Shown here: in pieces, positions 32,431-41,526 of the stretch
Layout: each line of letters starts with the position of its first letter
Position numbering within the stretch: the stretch's first letter is position 1
DNA from: Candidatus Mycobacterium methanotrophicum
Lineage (GTDB): Bacteria; Actinomycetota; Actinomycetes; Mycobacteriales; Mycobacteriaceae
NCBI RefSeq assembly: GCF_023515995.1
Contig: NZ_CP097320.1
Location: forward strand, 496,001-560,000
DNA length: 64,000 nucleotides
Direction: 5' to 3'
Position numbers and translations under genes: made by a program
The notes under the pieces: generated by a model
Told to the model about the DNA's origin: nothing
What the model saw: the letters and a program-made list of their open reading frames with translations, nothing else
Databases searched by the model: none

Positions 32431-32590
32431 GTGCTGTGCCTCGGCACGTCGGCCTTAATGAAACTGATACGGCGTGAACCTGAAAGCAATACCCTCGCCG
32501 ACTGGCTCGACGCGCACACGCTGGCACCGTGGGTATCGTCGACGCTGATCGGGATTGAACTCCCCCGGGCCCTGCGCCGGATAGAGCATC
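32431..32590 (+). pseudogene. VapC toxin remnant lacking the first catalytic aspartate
   Basis: VLCLGTSALMKLIRREPESNTLADWLDA and APWVSSTLIGIELPRALRRIE read as the first third of a PIN-domain toxin. The usual LDTSAL has become LGTSAL, so the first metal-binding aspartate is replaced by glycine. The remaining two thirds are missing. A 17-codon frame at 32709 (MATVKVLDEFVERES) is too short to support. Confidence 0.65.
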
Positions 32591-32781
32591 GCTGCACGCC
32601 GAGGTTCCCTCGATCGTGGCTCGATTCGCCCACTACGAAATCGACTAGGCGGTCCGGGTCGCAAGGATCGTATCGAGCACAGTCTCGCCGCGTGATAGAA
32701 AGTCAGCGATGGCGACTGTGAAGGTGCTCGACGAGTTTGTTGAGCGCGAGTCGCTGAGGTAGCGACGAAAGCCTTTGCGGT

Positions 32782-33714
32782 TCAAAGGTATCCGCGTAGG
32801 TGCTCAAGCACTTCGTCGATTTTGGCGAAGCCGCCGAGGTGGCTCTCTGAGCGCACGGTGAGCTCGCCGTCCTGCAGGCGTGAGACAGCAGCGCGGACGC
32901 CGGCGATCGGGACGACGTGGTCGGACTCGCCATGCCACCACCGCACCGGCACCTTCACGTCGGCCAACCGGAAACCCCAGTCCCGCCCCAACAGCCGGGC
33001 ATCGTCGACCATCGCCAGGCAGCGGCCCCGGAACGCGTTGACCATGTCGTCGACGAAGATCGCCTCGATTTCCGGGTCGTTGAGTACGCGTTGGTCGTCC
33101 TCGGGCCACATGCTGGCATAAACCCCGTAAGCGTAATGCGCGAACGGGATCAGCGGTGCCAGCAGCACGGTACTGAGGACCGCCAACGGCCGGCGCAATT
33201 GCGTGATGACGGGGTTGAACCGGCGGGCGACGTCGGTGACGCCACCGTCGGTGACCTCCGGACCGACCGCCGGAACGGTGCCGTCGAGAACGCCCACCGC
33301 GGCCACGCGATCCACCATCGGCGGCAGCGCGCCGCAGGCCAAGGCATATGCACCTCCCCCGGACAGGCCTACGACGCCGATCCGCTTCGCGTCGAGCGTG
33401 TCGGCCACGTGCCCCATGTCGGCGACCCAGTCGGTCACCGCGGAGTACCGGTGAGAATCGGAGAGCCCCGTACCTGGCCGCTCTACGACGATCACCCGCA
33501 GGCCGAGGTACTCCGCGGCACGCCGCCCCAGCACCGGGAATTGGCGCCGAGCGCCGAGTGTGCCGTGGAACCACAGCACCACCGCACCTGTTGGGTCACC
33601 GAATTCGGCGTAGCCAAGTCGACGACCGTCGTCCAAGTGGAAACGGCCTTCCGCGAGCGGCTTTTCGACGCGCGGTACTCGGGGCGGATGCCGCAGCGGG
33701 CTGCTGAATTTCAT
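32782..33714 (-). CDS. Alpha/beta hydrolase
   Basis: Hydrolase of 310 residues from the ATG at 33714. Typical features: GYAEFGDPTGAVVLWFHGTLGARRQFP with the oxyanion H-G near residue 45, VVERPGTGLSD, the nucleophile elbow GVVGLSGGGAYAL near residue 125, VPVRWWHGESDHVVP with the catalytic acid near residue 265, and SHLGG with histidine near residue 295. Members include epoxide hydrolases, esterases and C-C hydrolases; the substrate is unknown. Upstream codons to 33918 are open but arginine-rich and look non-coding. Confidence 0.85.
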   Translation of the reverse strand: MKFSSPLRHPPRVPRVEKPLAEGRFHLDDGRRLGYAEFGDPTGAVVLWFHGTLGARRQFPVLGRRAAEYLGLRVIVVERPGTGLSDSHRYSAVTDWVADMGHVADTLDAKRIGVVGLSGGGAYALACGALPPMVDRVAAVGVLDGTVPAVGPEVTDGGVTDVARRFNPVITQLRRPLAVLSTVLLAPLIPFAHYAYGVYASMWPEDDQRVLNDPEIEAIFVDDMVNAFRGRCLAMVDDARLLGRDWGFRLADVKVPVRWWHGESDHVVPIAGVRAAVSRLQDGELTVRSESHLGGFAKIDEVLEHLRGYL

Positions 33715-33779
33715 TGGACCGCAAAGTGTAGGCGAGCAAGCTGCGCGCATCGGGATCCTGATCGCCGTTTTCGCGTGAT

Positions 33780-34580
33780 TCACCCGGGCTTTATCGCGGT
33801 GACTAGTCGGGCGGATACCCACGGCCCGCCGTACCACATGCGCCAGCCGACGCTGCGGCGCTGAACGTTGTGCCAGCCGCGGTCGCGGAGGTGGTCGGCG
33901 TGCTGGCGGGTCTCCCACAGGTCGACGATGGCGAGCCGACCGCCGGGACGCAGCACACGCATCGCCTCACAAAGGGCTCGGCGCCGTCCGTCGTGCGTCG
34001 GAATGTTATGGATGGCAAGGCTACTGACGACGACGTCGACGCTGTTGTCGTCGAACGGCAGCGCGGTCACGTCGGCGGTGTGCAGCTCGACGCGCTCGGC
34101 GACGTTCTCCAGTTTCGCATTGGCCAGGGTGGCCGACGCCGAGTTGTGGGTCTGGTCGGCCTGCCAGATGTCGACGCCGATCGCTCGCCCGCGCGGCAGC
34201 CGCTTGGCCGCGGCCAGCAGCACCGCTCCGCGGCCGCATCCCATATCGAGCACCGCCTCGTCGCCGCGCAGCTGCAGGTCGTCGAAGATTTGGTTCCAGA
34301 CTTCGAACTTGCCGACTCTGGTGGCATGGATGTAGAGGGCTGCGCTTGCGACAATCCCGAGCGACGATGCGCCCGTCACTGCTGCCGTGCGCCGCTTGCC
34401 GCGAGCCAAGCTGATCCCGGACCCCACCGCCAAGGCGGCAGCGTACACCGCGATTCCGATCGCCTGTGCCCGCGCGGAGACTCTATGGAAGGATCCATCG
34501 ATTCCGTAGTCGCCCTTGTGTTCTCGTACGGGTTTATCGATGGGCTTGAGCGGTCCGTCAGCGGGATACCGCGTTTCCAT
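33780..34580 (-). CDS. Class I SAM-dependent methyltransferase with N-terminal membrane segments
   Basis: Protein of 266 residues. Two hydrophobic segments (AIGIAVYAAALAVGSGISLA and AAVTGASSLGIVASAALYI, residues 40-85) precede a Rossmann-type methyltransferase domain: VLDMGCGRGAVLLAAA (motif I) near residue 112, AIGVDIWQADQT, ADVTALPFDDNSVDVVVSSLAIHN (motif IV region) and MRVLRPGGRLAIVDLWE. Probably a membrane-bound methyltransferase acting on a lipid or quinone-like substrate, by analogy only. A hairpin repeat lies in its presumed 5' leader at 34617-34675. Confidence 0.85.
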   Translation of the reverse strand: METRYPADGPLKPIDKPVREHKGDYGIDGSFHRVSARAQAIGIAVYAAALAVGSGISLARGKRRTAAVTGASSLGIVASAALYIHATRVGKFEVWNQIFDDLQLRGDEAVLDMGCGRGAVLLAAAKRLPRGRAIGVDIWQADQTHNSASATLANAKLENVAERVELHTADVTALPFDDNSVDVVVSSLAIHNIPTHDGRRRALCEAMRVLRPGGRLAIVDLWETRQHADHLRDRGWHNVQRRSVGWRMWYGGPWVSARLVTAIKPG

Positions 34581-34616
34581 TGCGTCCTCTGCGTCCTCTC
34601 ATCTGCCAGTCCCTGT

Positions 34617-34675
34617 CCATACTGCCACCGCACGGGTGCGGCCGGCAGGTGACGCTCGGGTCGCCGTCTTGCACT
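34617..34675. repeat. Dispersed hairpin repeat, copy A
   Basis: On the minus strand the element contains CTGCC-GG-CCGCAC-CC-GTGCGG-T-GGCAG, a strong two-part hairpin. About 49 of 59 positions match copy B at 40783-40841 by my count. It lies between the SNF2 gene and the methyltransferase gene, about 36 bases before the methyltransferase start. No T tract follows, so it does not look like an intrinsic terminator. Confidence 0.5.
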
Positions 34676-34716
34676 GATGCGCTGGGGAGCCAAAGCGATG
34701 CCGCTCGGTTGTGCGC

Positions 34717-37700
34717 TCAGGCGATCAGTCCGCGGATGTCGTCGGCGGTCAGCGCGGAGCCGAACGCGTCACCGTCGTCGATGACACTGGCGAACAGTTT
34801 GGCTTTGCGCGCGTTGAGGGCCATCACCTTGTCCTCGATGGTGTCGTGGGCAATGAGCCGGTACACCATGACGTTGCGGGTCTGGCCGATGCGGTGGGTG
34901 CGGTCGATGGCCTGGACCTCGGTGGCCGGATTCCACCACGGGTCGAGCAGAAAGCAGTAGTCGGCCTCGGTGAGGTTCAGCCCGAACCCACCGGCCTTGA
35001 GGCTGATCAGGAAAACCGGTGCGTCTCCGTCCTTGAACCGCTGGACCACCGTTGCACGGTTGCGGGTTCGCCCATCGAGATAGCAGTAATCGATTCCCTC
35101 GGCGTCGAGGCGATTGCGGACCCGGCCGAGGAAACGGGTGAACTGACTGAACACCAGCGCGCGGTGGCCACCGTCGACAACGTCGCGGAGCTGCTCGGCC
35201 AGCGCGTCGACTTTCGGGCTGGCCAGCGTGTCGTGTCCGGGGTCGACGAGACCGGGATGCAGCGCCATCTGTCGCAGCACGGTCAAAGACTTGAGGATCG
35301 TGAACCGGTTGCGCTGCATGTCGTCGAGCAGGCCGAGCACCTTCTGCCGCTCTCGTTGCAGTCGCTTGTTATACAGGGCGCGATGCCGCGGCGGCAGCTC
35401 GATGTCGAGGAGCTGTTCTTGCTTGGCCGGCAGGTCGGCGGCCACGAGCTCCTTGGTGCGGCGTTTGACCAATGGCTTGATGCGGCGCCGGAACAGTGCC
35501 AGACGCTCGTGGTCGCCGGTCTTTTCGATGGGCTTGGCGAAGAATTCGGCGAACTTCACCGGGTTGGGGAACAATCCGGGGGCGGTGATCGACAGCAGCG
35601 ACCACAGCTCCATGAGGTTGTTCTCCATCGGTGTGCCGGTGATCGCCAGCTTGAACGGTGCGGCCAACCGGCGTGCGCACTGGTAGGTCTTGGCGTGATG
35701 GTTCTTCACGAATTGGGCTTCGTCCAGGATCAGCCCGGACCACGTTCGGGCCGCGTGGGCGTCGAAATCCAGCCGAAACAGCGTGTAGGAGGTGACCACG
35801 ATGTCGGCGCCCGCCGCAAGCTGGTCGAGGTCGGCTCCGGCGCGGCGCAGCGTGTCGCACAGCGACACAACCGACAGCTCGGGTGCGAACCGCCTGGCCT
35901 CGGCGGCCCAGTTCGCCACCACACTGGCCGGGGCGACTACCAGAAATGGTGCCATGCCCGGATGCTGTTGGCGGACATGGCAGATCAATGCGAGCGACTG
36001 GACGGTCTTGCCCAGGCCCATGTCGTCGGCGAGGATCCCGCCGAGCCCGTGGCCGTGCAGGGTCGCCAGCCACGAGAACCCATCGACTTGGTACGGCCTC
36101 AGCGCAGCGCGCAGGCTGGTCGGCACCGCGGCCGGTTCCAGACCCTGCAGCGCCCGCAGCCCGTCGACCTGGCGCCGCCACTCGGCGGCCTGTCGGGTCA
36201 CGACCCCAAGCTCGGCGAGTTCGTCGAACAACCCGACCTGGAATCTGCTGATCCGCGGTGGCCCCTCTTCGGCGTCGGTGAGCGCGCGGGCCTCTTCGAT
36301 GAGCTGGCGCAGCTTCGCCAGCTCCGGCTTGTCCAGGGCGAAATAGGCGCCGTCGGCGAGCAGCAGGTGCGACTGCCCGGACGCGAGCGCGGTGAACACG
36401 CTGACGAATGGAACGTGTTTGCCTTCAAGGCTGATCGTGACACCCAGGTCGAACCAGTCCGTCTCGCCGGCCACCGCGTCCGTCGTCACCGCGATGACGA
36501 GCGAGCCGCCCGCCTCCCGGTAGTCCACCGGGTCGCCGATCACTTCCAGCGCGACATCGGGAAGCTCGGCGAGCAGCGGTTGAAGTTCGGTGGCGAATCG
36601 CATTGTCTCCAGGCCGGACAACCACGTTCCGGTGAGCGTGCCGTCGCCAGCCCGCAGCCCCAACTGCTCCAACGGCGCTTCGATGCTCAAGGCGAGCGCA
36701 TTCTCCGCTCCCAGATCGCGGTATGCGACATACTCCGACGTGCCTACGGGAATGCGAAAATCAGAGTCGCCCAACCGGTATGCCCATTGCCAAGCCAACT
36801 CGAGCTGGTGCTCGGCCTGGTAGTGGGCTTCGAGGACCAGTGTCGGGCCGACGATTTCGGGCGGGGTGAACGACTCGTCCGACGACGTGATGGCCGCGAT
36901 GTGGCGCAGCCTCGGGTAGTACTCCGCGGCGAAGCGCTGCGCCTGGTCCGCGGGTACGACCAGCGGCTTATCACCGAGTGCCATGCGCTGCAACGCCTCC
37001 GGCGCCGGTTTGTCCAGCCGGGCCAGCCGTAACCCGCCGTCGGCGTATACCACGCCATGACCCGACTTTCCAATGAACGCCACGGGCCGTGTTGCGGCGC
37101 CGTCGACCTGAAGCACGGGCTCCACGGTGAGATCGCCCGGGTCGTCGACCCTGACGTCCAGGCACAGCTGCGCCGCGGCATAGGCCGGCACCTCCTGCAG
37201 TGGCCGTGCCTGCACCAGCTGCACCCCGACCCGGCGCGCTTCGTCCAGCAGCGGCCACAGCTGCGGCGATTCAAATCGCAGCAGCGAGATCGTCTTCCCG
37301 TCGCCGTACCCATAACTCTGGTGCGAATAGCCGTAGTAGCCAATCGAATTCGAGCGCGACGCCCGGTAGGCCGCGTAGAACTCCTGCAGCAGGCGGAGCT
37401 GAGCGTCGGGATAGTCGCGGTGGCGCAGCATGGGTAGCTTGTCCCAGCTCAGATCTCCGGCCACCCAGCCGCCGCGCTTTCCGGGCCGCACCAGCCGCGC
37501 GTCGAGAATCGGCACCGGCCCGCTCATCGACGGGCTCAGCTCGATCGCCAGTGGTGTCCCGATGCGGCCATCCGTTGGAGCCGGCGGAAGAAGCGCATCC
37601 AGCGACTGCTGCCATGGCGGGGCGGCCGGCGGAGCCGGCATACTGGGGGCACGCATCTCGGTGGGCCCCGCGGCGGCGATGACGATTGCCGCGACATGCT

Positions 37701-37965
37701 TGCAGTCCGCGTGCACCGGGCAGCTACAGAACCCGCTGCCGAGTGCGTAGGTGTCGGCGTCTACCGGCAGAAGCTGCACCGTTGTTGTGTACGCGCGGCC
37801 TTGGCTACCGTCGACGGCGCCGAAAAGGCGGTGAAGCTTCGGATCCCAGACGCAGCTCCGCACCCGGCCCTGCCGCGCATAGGTCACGCCGCGGCGCCAG
37901 GTATCGGCGTCAAGGACGTCGAACGTGCTGCCCAGGTCGATCGACGGATACATCAGCGACTGCAT
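34717..37965 (-). CDS. SWIM zinc finger / SNF2-family helicase
   Basis: Large ATPase of about 1082 residues of the RapA/HepA-like SWI2/SNF2 family. A SWIM zinc finger (FCSCPVHADCKHVAAI) lies near residue 75. The motor has DDMGLGKTVQSLALI (motif I) near residue 650, LILDEAQFVKNHHAKT (DEAQ motif II), ITGTPMENNLMELWSLL (III), and in the second lobe ALVFSQFTRFL, LKAGGFGLNLTEADYCFLLDPWWNPATEVQAIDRTHRIGQ (V-VI). The ATG at 37965 starts at a natural N-terminus (MQSLMYPSIDLGSTF); the frame is open further upstream but reads as non-coding. Likely remodels protein-DNA complexes or assists repair. Confidence 0.92.
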   Translation of the reverse strand: MQSLMYPSIDLGSTFDVLDADTWRRGVTYARQGRVRSCVWDPKLHRLFGAVDGSQGRAYTTTVQLLPVDADTYALGSGFCSCPVHADCKHVAAIVIAAAGPTEMRAPSMPAPPAAPPWQQSLDALLPPAPTDGRIGTPLAIELSPSMSGPVPILDARLVRPGKRGGWVAGDLSWDKLPMLRHRDYPDAQLRLLQEFYAAYRASRSNSIGYYGYSHQSYGYGDGKTISLLRFESPQLWPLLDEARRVGVQLVQARPLQEVPAYAAAQLCLDVRVDDPGDLTVEPVLQVDGAATRPVAFIGKSGHGVVYADGGLRLARLDKPAPEALQRMALGDKPLVVPADQAQRFAAEYYPRLRHIAAITSSDESFTPPEIVGPTLVLEAHYQAEHQLELAWQWAYRLGDSDFRIPVGTSEYVAYRDLGAENALALSIEAPLEQLGLRAGDGTLTGTWLSGLETMRFATELQPLLAELPDVALEVIGDPVDYREAGGSLVIAVTTDAVAGETDWFDLGVTISLEGKHVPFVSVFTALASGQSHLLLADGAYFALDKPELAKLRQLIEEARALTDAEEGPPRISRFQVGLFDELAELGVVTRQAAEWRRQVDGLRALQGLEPAAVPTSLRAALRPYQVDGFSWLATLHGHGLGGILADDMGLGKTVQSLALICHVRQQHPGMAPFLVVAPASVVANWAAEARRFAPELSVVSLCDTLRRAGADLDQLAAGADIVVTSYTLFRLDFDAHAARTWSGLILDEAQFVKNHHAKTYQCARRLAAPFKLAITGTPMENNLMELWSLLSITAPGLFPNPVKFAEFFAKPIEKTGDHERLALFRRRIKPLVKRRTKELVAADLPAKQEQLLDIELPPRHRALYNKRLQRERQKVLGLLDDMQRNRFTILKSLTVLRQMALHPGLVDPGHDTLASPKVDALAEQLRDVVDGGHRALVFSQFTRFLGRVRNRLDAEGIDYCYLDGRTRNRATVVQRFKDGDAPVFLISLKAGGFGLNLTEADYCFLLDPWWNPATEVQAIDRTHRIGQTRNVMVYRLIAHDTIEDKVMALNARKAKLFASVIDDGDAFGSALTADDIRGLIA

Positions 37966-38000
37966 GCCCGCACTATAACGACCGGGTCTGACAAGAGCGC

Positions 38001-38132
38001 CTAACCACGCCGGGTAAGAGGCGGAAATGGTGCAGATGAGGTTTGGGACCCTGCTGTGACCGACGGCAGCGCCTTGCGCAGGCGATCCTCGTCGAGCCCG
38101 CACACCACCCGGAAGAACTGCTCGCGGTTCAT
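38001..38132 (-). pseudogene. Small remnant of a conserved hypothetical gene
   Basis: A 43-codon frame starting MNREQFFRVVCGLDEDRLRKAL has the look of the N-terminus of a family found beside SWIM/SNF2 genes, where the DEDRLRKAL stretch is followed by a longer helical protein. Here only the beginning is left and the rest reads as unrelated serine- and proline-rich sequence before a stop. It sits directly upstream of the SNF2 gene on the same strand. Confidence 0.35.
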
Positions 38133-38283
38133 TCGGTTCGCCGTCACGGGAGCGATTATCTCCGATGGAGCCGCGTGGGGCGGTAAGGCGATCAGCTCCC
38201 GGCGGCATCCACCGAGGTCTGTCGGTCTCCCCGGTTAAGCTCGCCGTCGTCAATCACGGTTCACCGCGAAAGGCAGTAAAGCG

Positions 38284-39700
38284 TTGACCACGGGTTTCGA
38301 GGATGCTGCGCTGGCGGTCCTCCGGCGGGCGCTGGGCCCTTCAGCGCGGTTCCGCGAGGGCCAGCTTGAAGCTATCGAGGCGTTGGTTGCACAGCGCAGT
38401 CGCCTTCTGGTCGTGCAACGCACCGGTTGGGGCGAGAGCGCGGTCTACTTCGTCGCCACCCGCATGCTGCGGGACAGGGGTGCGGGGACCACAATCATCG
38501 TCTCGCCGCTGTTGGCGCTCATGCGCGACCAGATCGAGGCGGCGTCCCGGTTGCGCCTGCACGCGGGAACGATCAACAGCAGCAACAAGGACGATTGGGA
38601 ACAAACCGAAGAGGATCTGCTCGGCGGGAAGGTCGATCTCCTGCTGGTGTCCCCGGAACGATTCAACAACGCCGACTTCAGAGACCGGCTCCTCGAGCCG
38701 CTCACTCGCAACGCCGGCCTTCTGGTGATCGACGAGGCGCACTGCATCAGCGACTGGGGTCACGATTTCCGCCCGGACTACCGCCGTCTTGTCCGAGTGC
38801 TCGAGCGCATGCCGTCGGGAGTACCTGTGCTCTGCACGACGGCAACCGCCAATGACCGTGTGGTCGAAGATATCCGCCACCAACTCGGCGCCGAACTCAA
38901 GGTCATCCGCGGCGGCCTCGATCGCGAGAGCTTGTCACTGTCTGCCGTCAGGATCCCCACAGTCGTAGAGCGGCTGGCGTGGCTCGCTCAGTGGATCCCG
39001 CGCCTGAGCGGTTCGGGCATCGTCTACTGCCTCACCGTCGCTGACACAGTCCGATGCCAGCGCCTGCGGCCGGTGCGACAACTGCACGGGCTATCGCCAT
39101 GACGGAAAGGCGGGTCCGAACCTGATAGCTCAGGCCCTCACCTTCATCAGGGGGCGGTCGATCACCATCGAGCCTCGCAAGAGATGGGTGGGGCACCGGT
39201 CCGGGACGATTGCGAATCTTGTCGAGCCGGGCCGAGCGTTGTGCTACCTCACCGACCCGGGCTGGGGCGACCAACTGCTTGAAGCGAAACGCAGCGGCGG
39301 ACTCCTGAGCGACGAGCTTGTCGAGGCCGCGGGCACGCTCGTCCAGGATTGGATGCCTGGATTCGACGGCACGCTTGTGTATGTGCCCAGCCTCGATCCC
39401 GCTCGCACGCTGGTCCCGAACTTCGCGGGCCGCCTTGCGCGGCTACTCCAAGTGCCGTTGTCCGACTGCCTCGTTAAGGTGCGGAAGAATGCTCCCCAGA
39501 AGTTGATGGAAAACAGCGCCCAACAACTCCGCAACGTCGACGGGGTGTTCGCGATCCGCGGAAACGTGCCGACAGGCCCGGCGTTGCTTGTCGACGATGT
39601 GGCGGACTCAAGGTGGACAATAACGGTGTTGGGTGACCTGTTACTGGCAGCGGGTAGCGGCCCGGTTTATCCGTTTACCGTGGGCAAGACAAAGGGATGA
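38284..39700 (+). pseudogene. RecQ-type helicase with phosphoribosyltransferase-like tail, internally deleted
   Basis: First frame (from 38284): FREGQLEAIEALVAQRSRLLVVQRTGWGES, VSPLLALMRDQI, LLVIDEAHCISDWGHDFRPDYRRL, LCTTATANDRVVEDI, the first RecA lobe of a RecQ helicase; motif I reads TGWGES instead of the usual TGxGKS, so the Walker lysine is replaced by glutamate. It ends after GIVYCLTVADTV. A second frame then continues with the zinc-binding CGRCDNCTGYRH, GRSITIEPRKRW and a C-terminal domain with GRALCYLTDPGWG and VPTGPALLVDDVADSRWT, whose LLVDDVADS matches the PRPP loop of phosphoribosyltransferases. The second RecA lobe is deleted. The end overlaps the DprA-like gene. Confidence 0.8.
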
Positions 39701-40656
39701 CGATGCTTGACGAACAGGACTTGGCTGCGCTGGCGCTGACCAGCCGCTTGGTCGAGTCGGCGGTTAAGCCCTTGTCCTCTGGAGAGTTTTGGGTGCTGCG
39801 CCGAAGTGTTGAGCCATCAGCGCTGCAGGGAATGACGGCGATTCAGCTGGCGTCCACGCTGGCGATCTCGGGCGAGGACGCCGAGCGCATTGCCCGGCTG
39901 TCCGACCGCGCTGCCGGTATCGCAGTCGCTCTCGAGAAGCTGGACCACTCCGGGATCTGGACCATCACCGGCGTCGGTCATCACTACCCTGAGCGGCTGC
40001 GCGCCCGACTGGGTCCTGCCGCACCCGTTGTGCTCCACGGTGTGGGCGACGCCTCGCTGCTGGACACAGATGGTGTGGGTGTGGTCGGCTCCCGGGACAT
40101 CTGCGAGGAAGGCTCCCAGGTCGCACGTGAGATCGCCCGGACGGCGGTGAAGGCGAGGCTACCCGTGGTTTCCGGGGCAGCACGTGGTGTCGACCAGGAC
40201 GCGATGAACGCTGCGTTTGAGGTGGGCGGGCAGGTCGTTGGTGTCCTCGCGGACTCCCCCGAGCCGGCCGTTTCGCGCCCAGGCACCCGACGCGGTGTGG
40301 CCAATGGTCAGATCTGTCTGATGACGCCCTACGCGCCCGCCGCGCCGTTCTCAATCGGAAACGCGATGGGGCGCAACAAGATTATTTACGGACTGGCCCG
40401 CTGCACAGTCGTCGTAGCCACTGATAACGAGAGTGGCGGTGCATGGGCGGGTGCGACTGAGGCACTCAAGAATCAGTATGGCCGCGTTGCATCATGGACT
40501 GGGCGGGGCAGCGGCGCCGGGAACTGCGCGCTCGTTAAGCAGGGTGCCGATGAGCTGGCCGATGTAACCCGCCTTGACGAACTTCTCCACGAATCCGTCG
40601 TTCCTGCAACAGTCGACGACGATGCTCTCGGCGACCAACTGATGCTTGGGTTTTGA
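39697..40656 (+). CDS. DprA/Smf-like DNA-processing protein
   Basis: Protein of 319 residues with a Rossmann-like DprA domain: GIWTITGVGHHYPERLRARLG, PVVLHGVGDASLLDTDGVGVVGSRD, LPVVSGAARGVDQDAMNAAFEVGGQVVGVLA, and NKIIYGLARCTVVVATDNESGGAWAGATEAL with the final GAWAG-like loop. DprA binds single-stranded DNA and loads RecA in transformation; relatives in mobile contexts serve other, partly defensive, roles. It overlaps the helicase remnant by 4 bases (ATGA), so the two were one operon; the helicase is now broken while this gene is intact. Confidence 0.8.
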   Translation: MTMLDEQDLAALALTSRLVESAVKPLSSGEFWVLRRSVEPSALQGMTAIQLASTLAISGEDAERIARLSDRAAGIAVALEKLDHSGIWTITGVGHHYPERLRARLGPAAPVVLHGVGDASLLDTDGVGVVGSRDICEEGSQVAREIARTAVKARLPVVSGAARGVDQDAMNAAFEVGGQVVGVLADSPEPAVSRPGTRRGVANGQICLMTPYAPAAPFSIGNAMGRNKIIYGLARCTVVVATDNESGGAWAGATEALKNQYGRVASWTGRGSGAGNCALVKQGADELADVTRLDELLHESVVPATVDDDALGDQLMLGF

Positions 40657-40782
40657 ACAAGGCCGACCTCTCCGATTGGGTGAGGCGAGCAGCCTCCGCA
40701 TTGGCGCGTCGCATCTGTCACACCCGTCACGCTGCCGAACCACTATGCGAAATGCCCGCCTCAGAGCGACTTTTCAGCTCCA

Positions 40783-40841
40783 CCATGCTGCCACCGCACG
40801 GGAGCGGCAGGCGTGCGACACTCAGGTCGGCTTCTTGCACT
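40783..40841. repeat. Dispersed hairpin repeat, copy B
   Basis: Second copy of the element at 34617. On the minus strand it starts within the last codons of the RES toxin gene (the bases for ECKKPT and the stop) and continues with CTGCCGCTCCCGTGCGGTGGCAG, in which CTGCC and GGCAG can pair. It thus follows the end of the RES gene and of the convergent DprA-like gene. Confidence 0.5.
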
Positions 40842-41526
40842 CGGTGCACTCATCCGAGGACACCGTGGTGACGGTGATCAGGCGCTTCCTCATTTGCACT
40901 TGCAAACGAAGCAGGACGCGCGGGTCGGTGAGCGCCATGTCTTGGCGATGTCCGCGGACGTCGCGGACGATTTCGACGCCGTCATCGCAATCCCATAGTG
41001 CGAGTGAGTAACCGAAGTTGTAGCCGGTCCGGTAGCGAATTCCGGTGGCTTCCGGTCCCGCCGGCTGATCTTCATAGATGGCGCGCGCCCACTCCTGCGT
41101 CAACGGTCGGGGCTCGCTTCCGTCGGCAAGCGACGGCAGGGCACCGATCGCCATGGCTGACCCGCTTCGCGCGAGGTCAAACATCGCGAGACGCCGTGTC
41201 GGTGCGAGGATTGAGACCCTATAGCGAGGACAAAGCCGCGCGTTGCCGCTCTCGCCGAATGCCTCGCTGGCCGAGGTTGCGAGATCTTCACCGACGTAGA
41301 GGATTCGCCGACTGCTCGGGGCAACGACCGGTGGGTCGGCCGGCTGATGGTGGTCGAGTCGCGAAAGCGGCCCATATCCCCGGAAAGTAGCCCCATCGGG
41401 TGCGTGCTTGCTTTGGTGGTAGACGCGGCACCAGCGCCAGCGGGTTGCCTCCGGCCGCGGCTCCCACCACCACACGAACGGCGCCTTCGGCAGCGGGCGC
41501 GTCGGATGGTCGAGCTTTTTTACCAT
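40822..41526 (-). CDS. RES-domain toxin (NAD-degrading type)
   Basis: Protein of 234 residues from the ATG at 41526. The RES fold is suggested by WRWCRVYHQSKHAPDGATFRGYGPLSRLDHH (the R and Y of the family), RILYVGEDLATSASEAFGES with the glutamate, and a late GYNFGYSLALWDCDDGVEI. RES toxins such as MbcT degrade NAD+ (MbcT by phosphorolysis). It overlaps the antitoxin stop by 7 bases, typical of co-translation, with the antitoxin gene first. The C-terminal CTECKK tail is unusual. Confidence 0.75.
   Translation of the reverse strand: MVKKLDHPTRPLPKAPFVWWWEPRPEATRWRWCRVYHQSKHAPDGATFRGYGPLSRLDHHQPADPPVVAPSSRRILYVGEDLATSASEAFGESGNARLCPRYRVSILAPTRRLAMFDLARSGSAMAIGALPSLADGSEPRPLTQEWARAIYEDQPAGPEATGIRYRTGYNFGYSLALWDCDDGVEIVRDVRGHRQDMALTDPRVLLRLQVQMRKRLITVTTVSSDECTECKKPT

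Noticed and set aside
34711..37032. Plus-strand open frame of 773 codons opposite the SNF2 gene
   Set aside because: It is fully antisense to a helicase with clear motifs; its composition (Arg, Gly, Gln, Val rich) is what the complementary strand of high-GC coding DNA yields.
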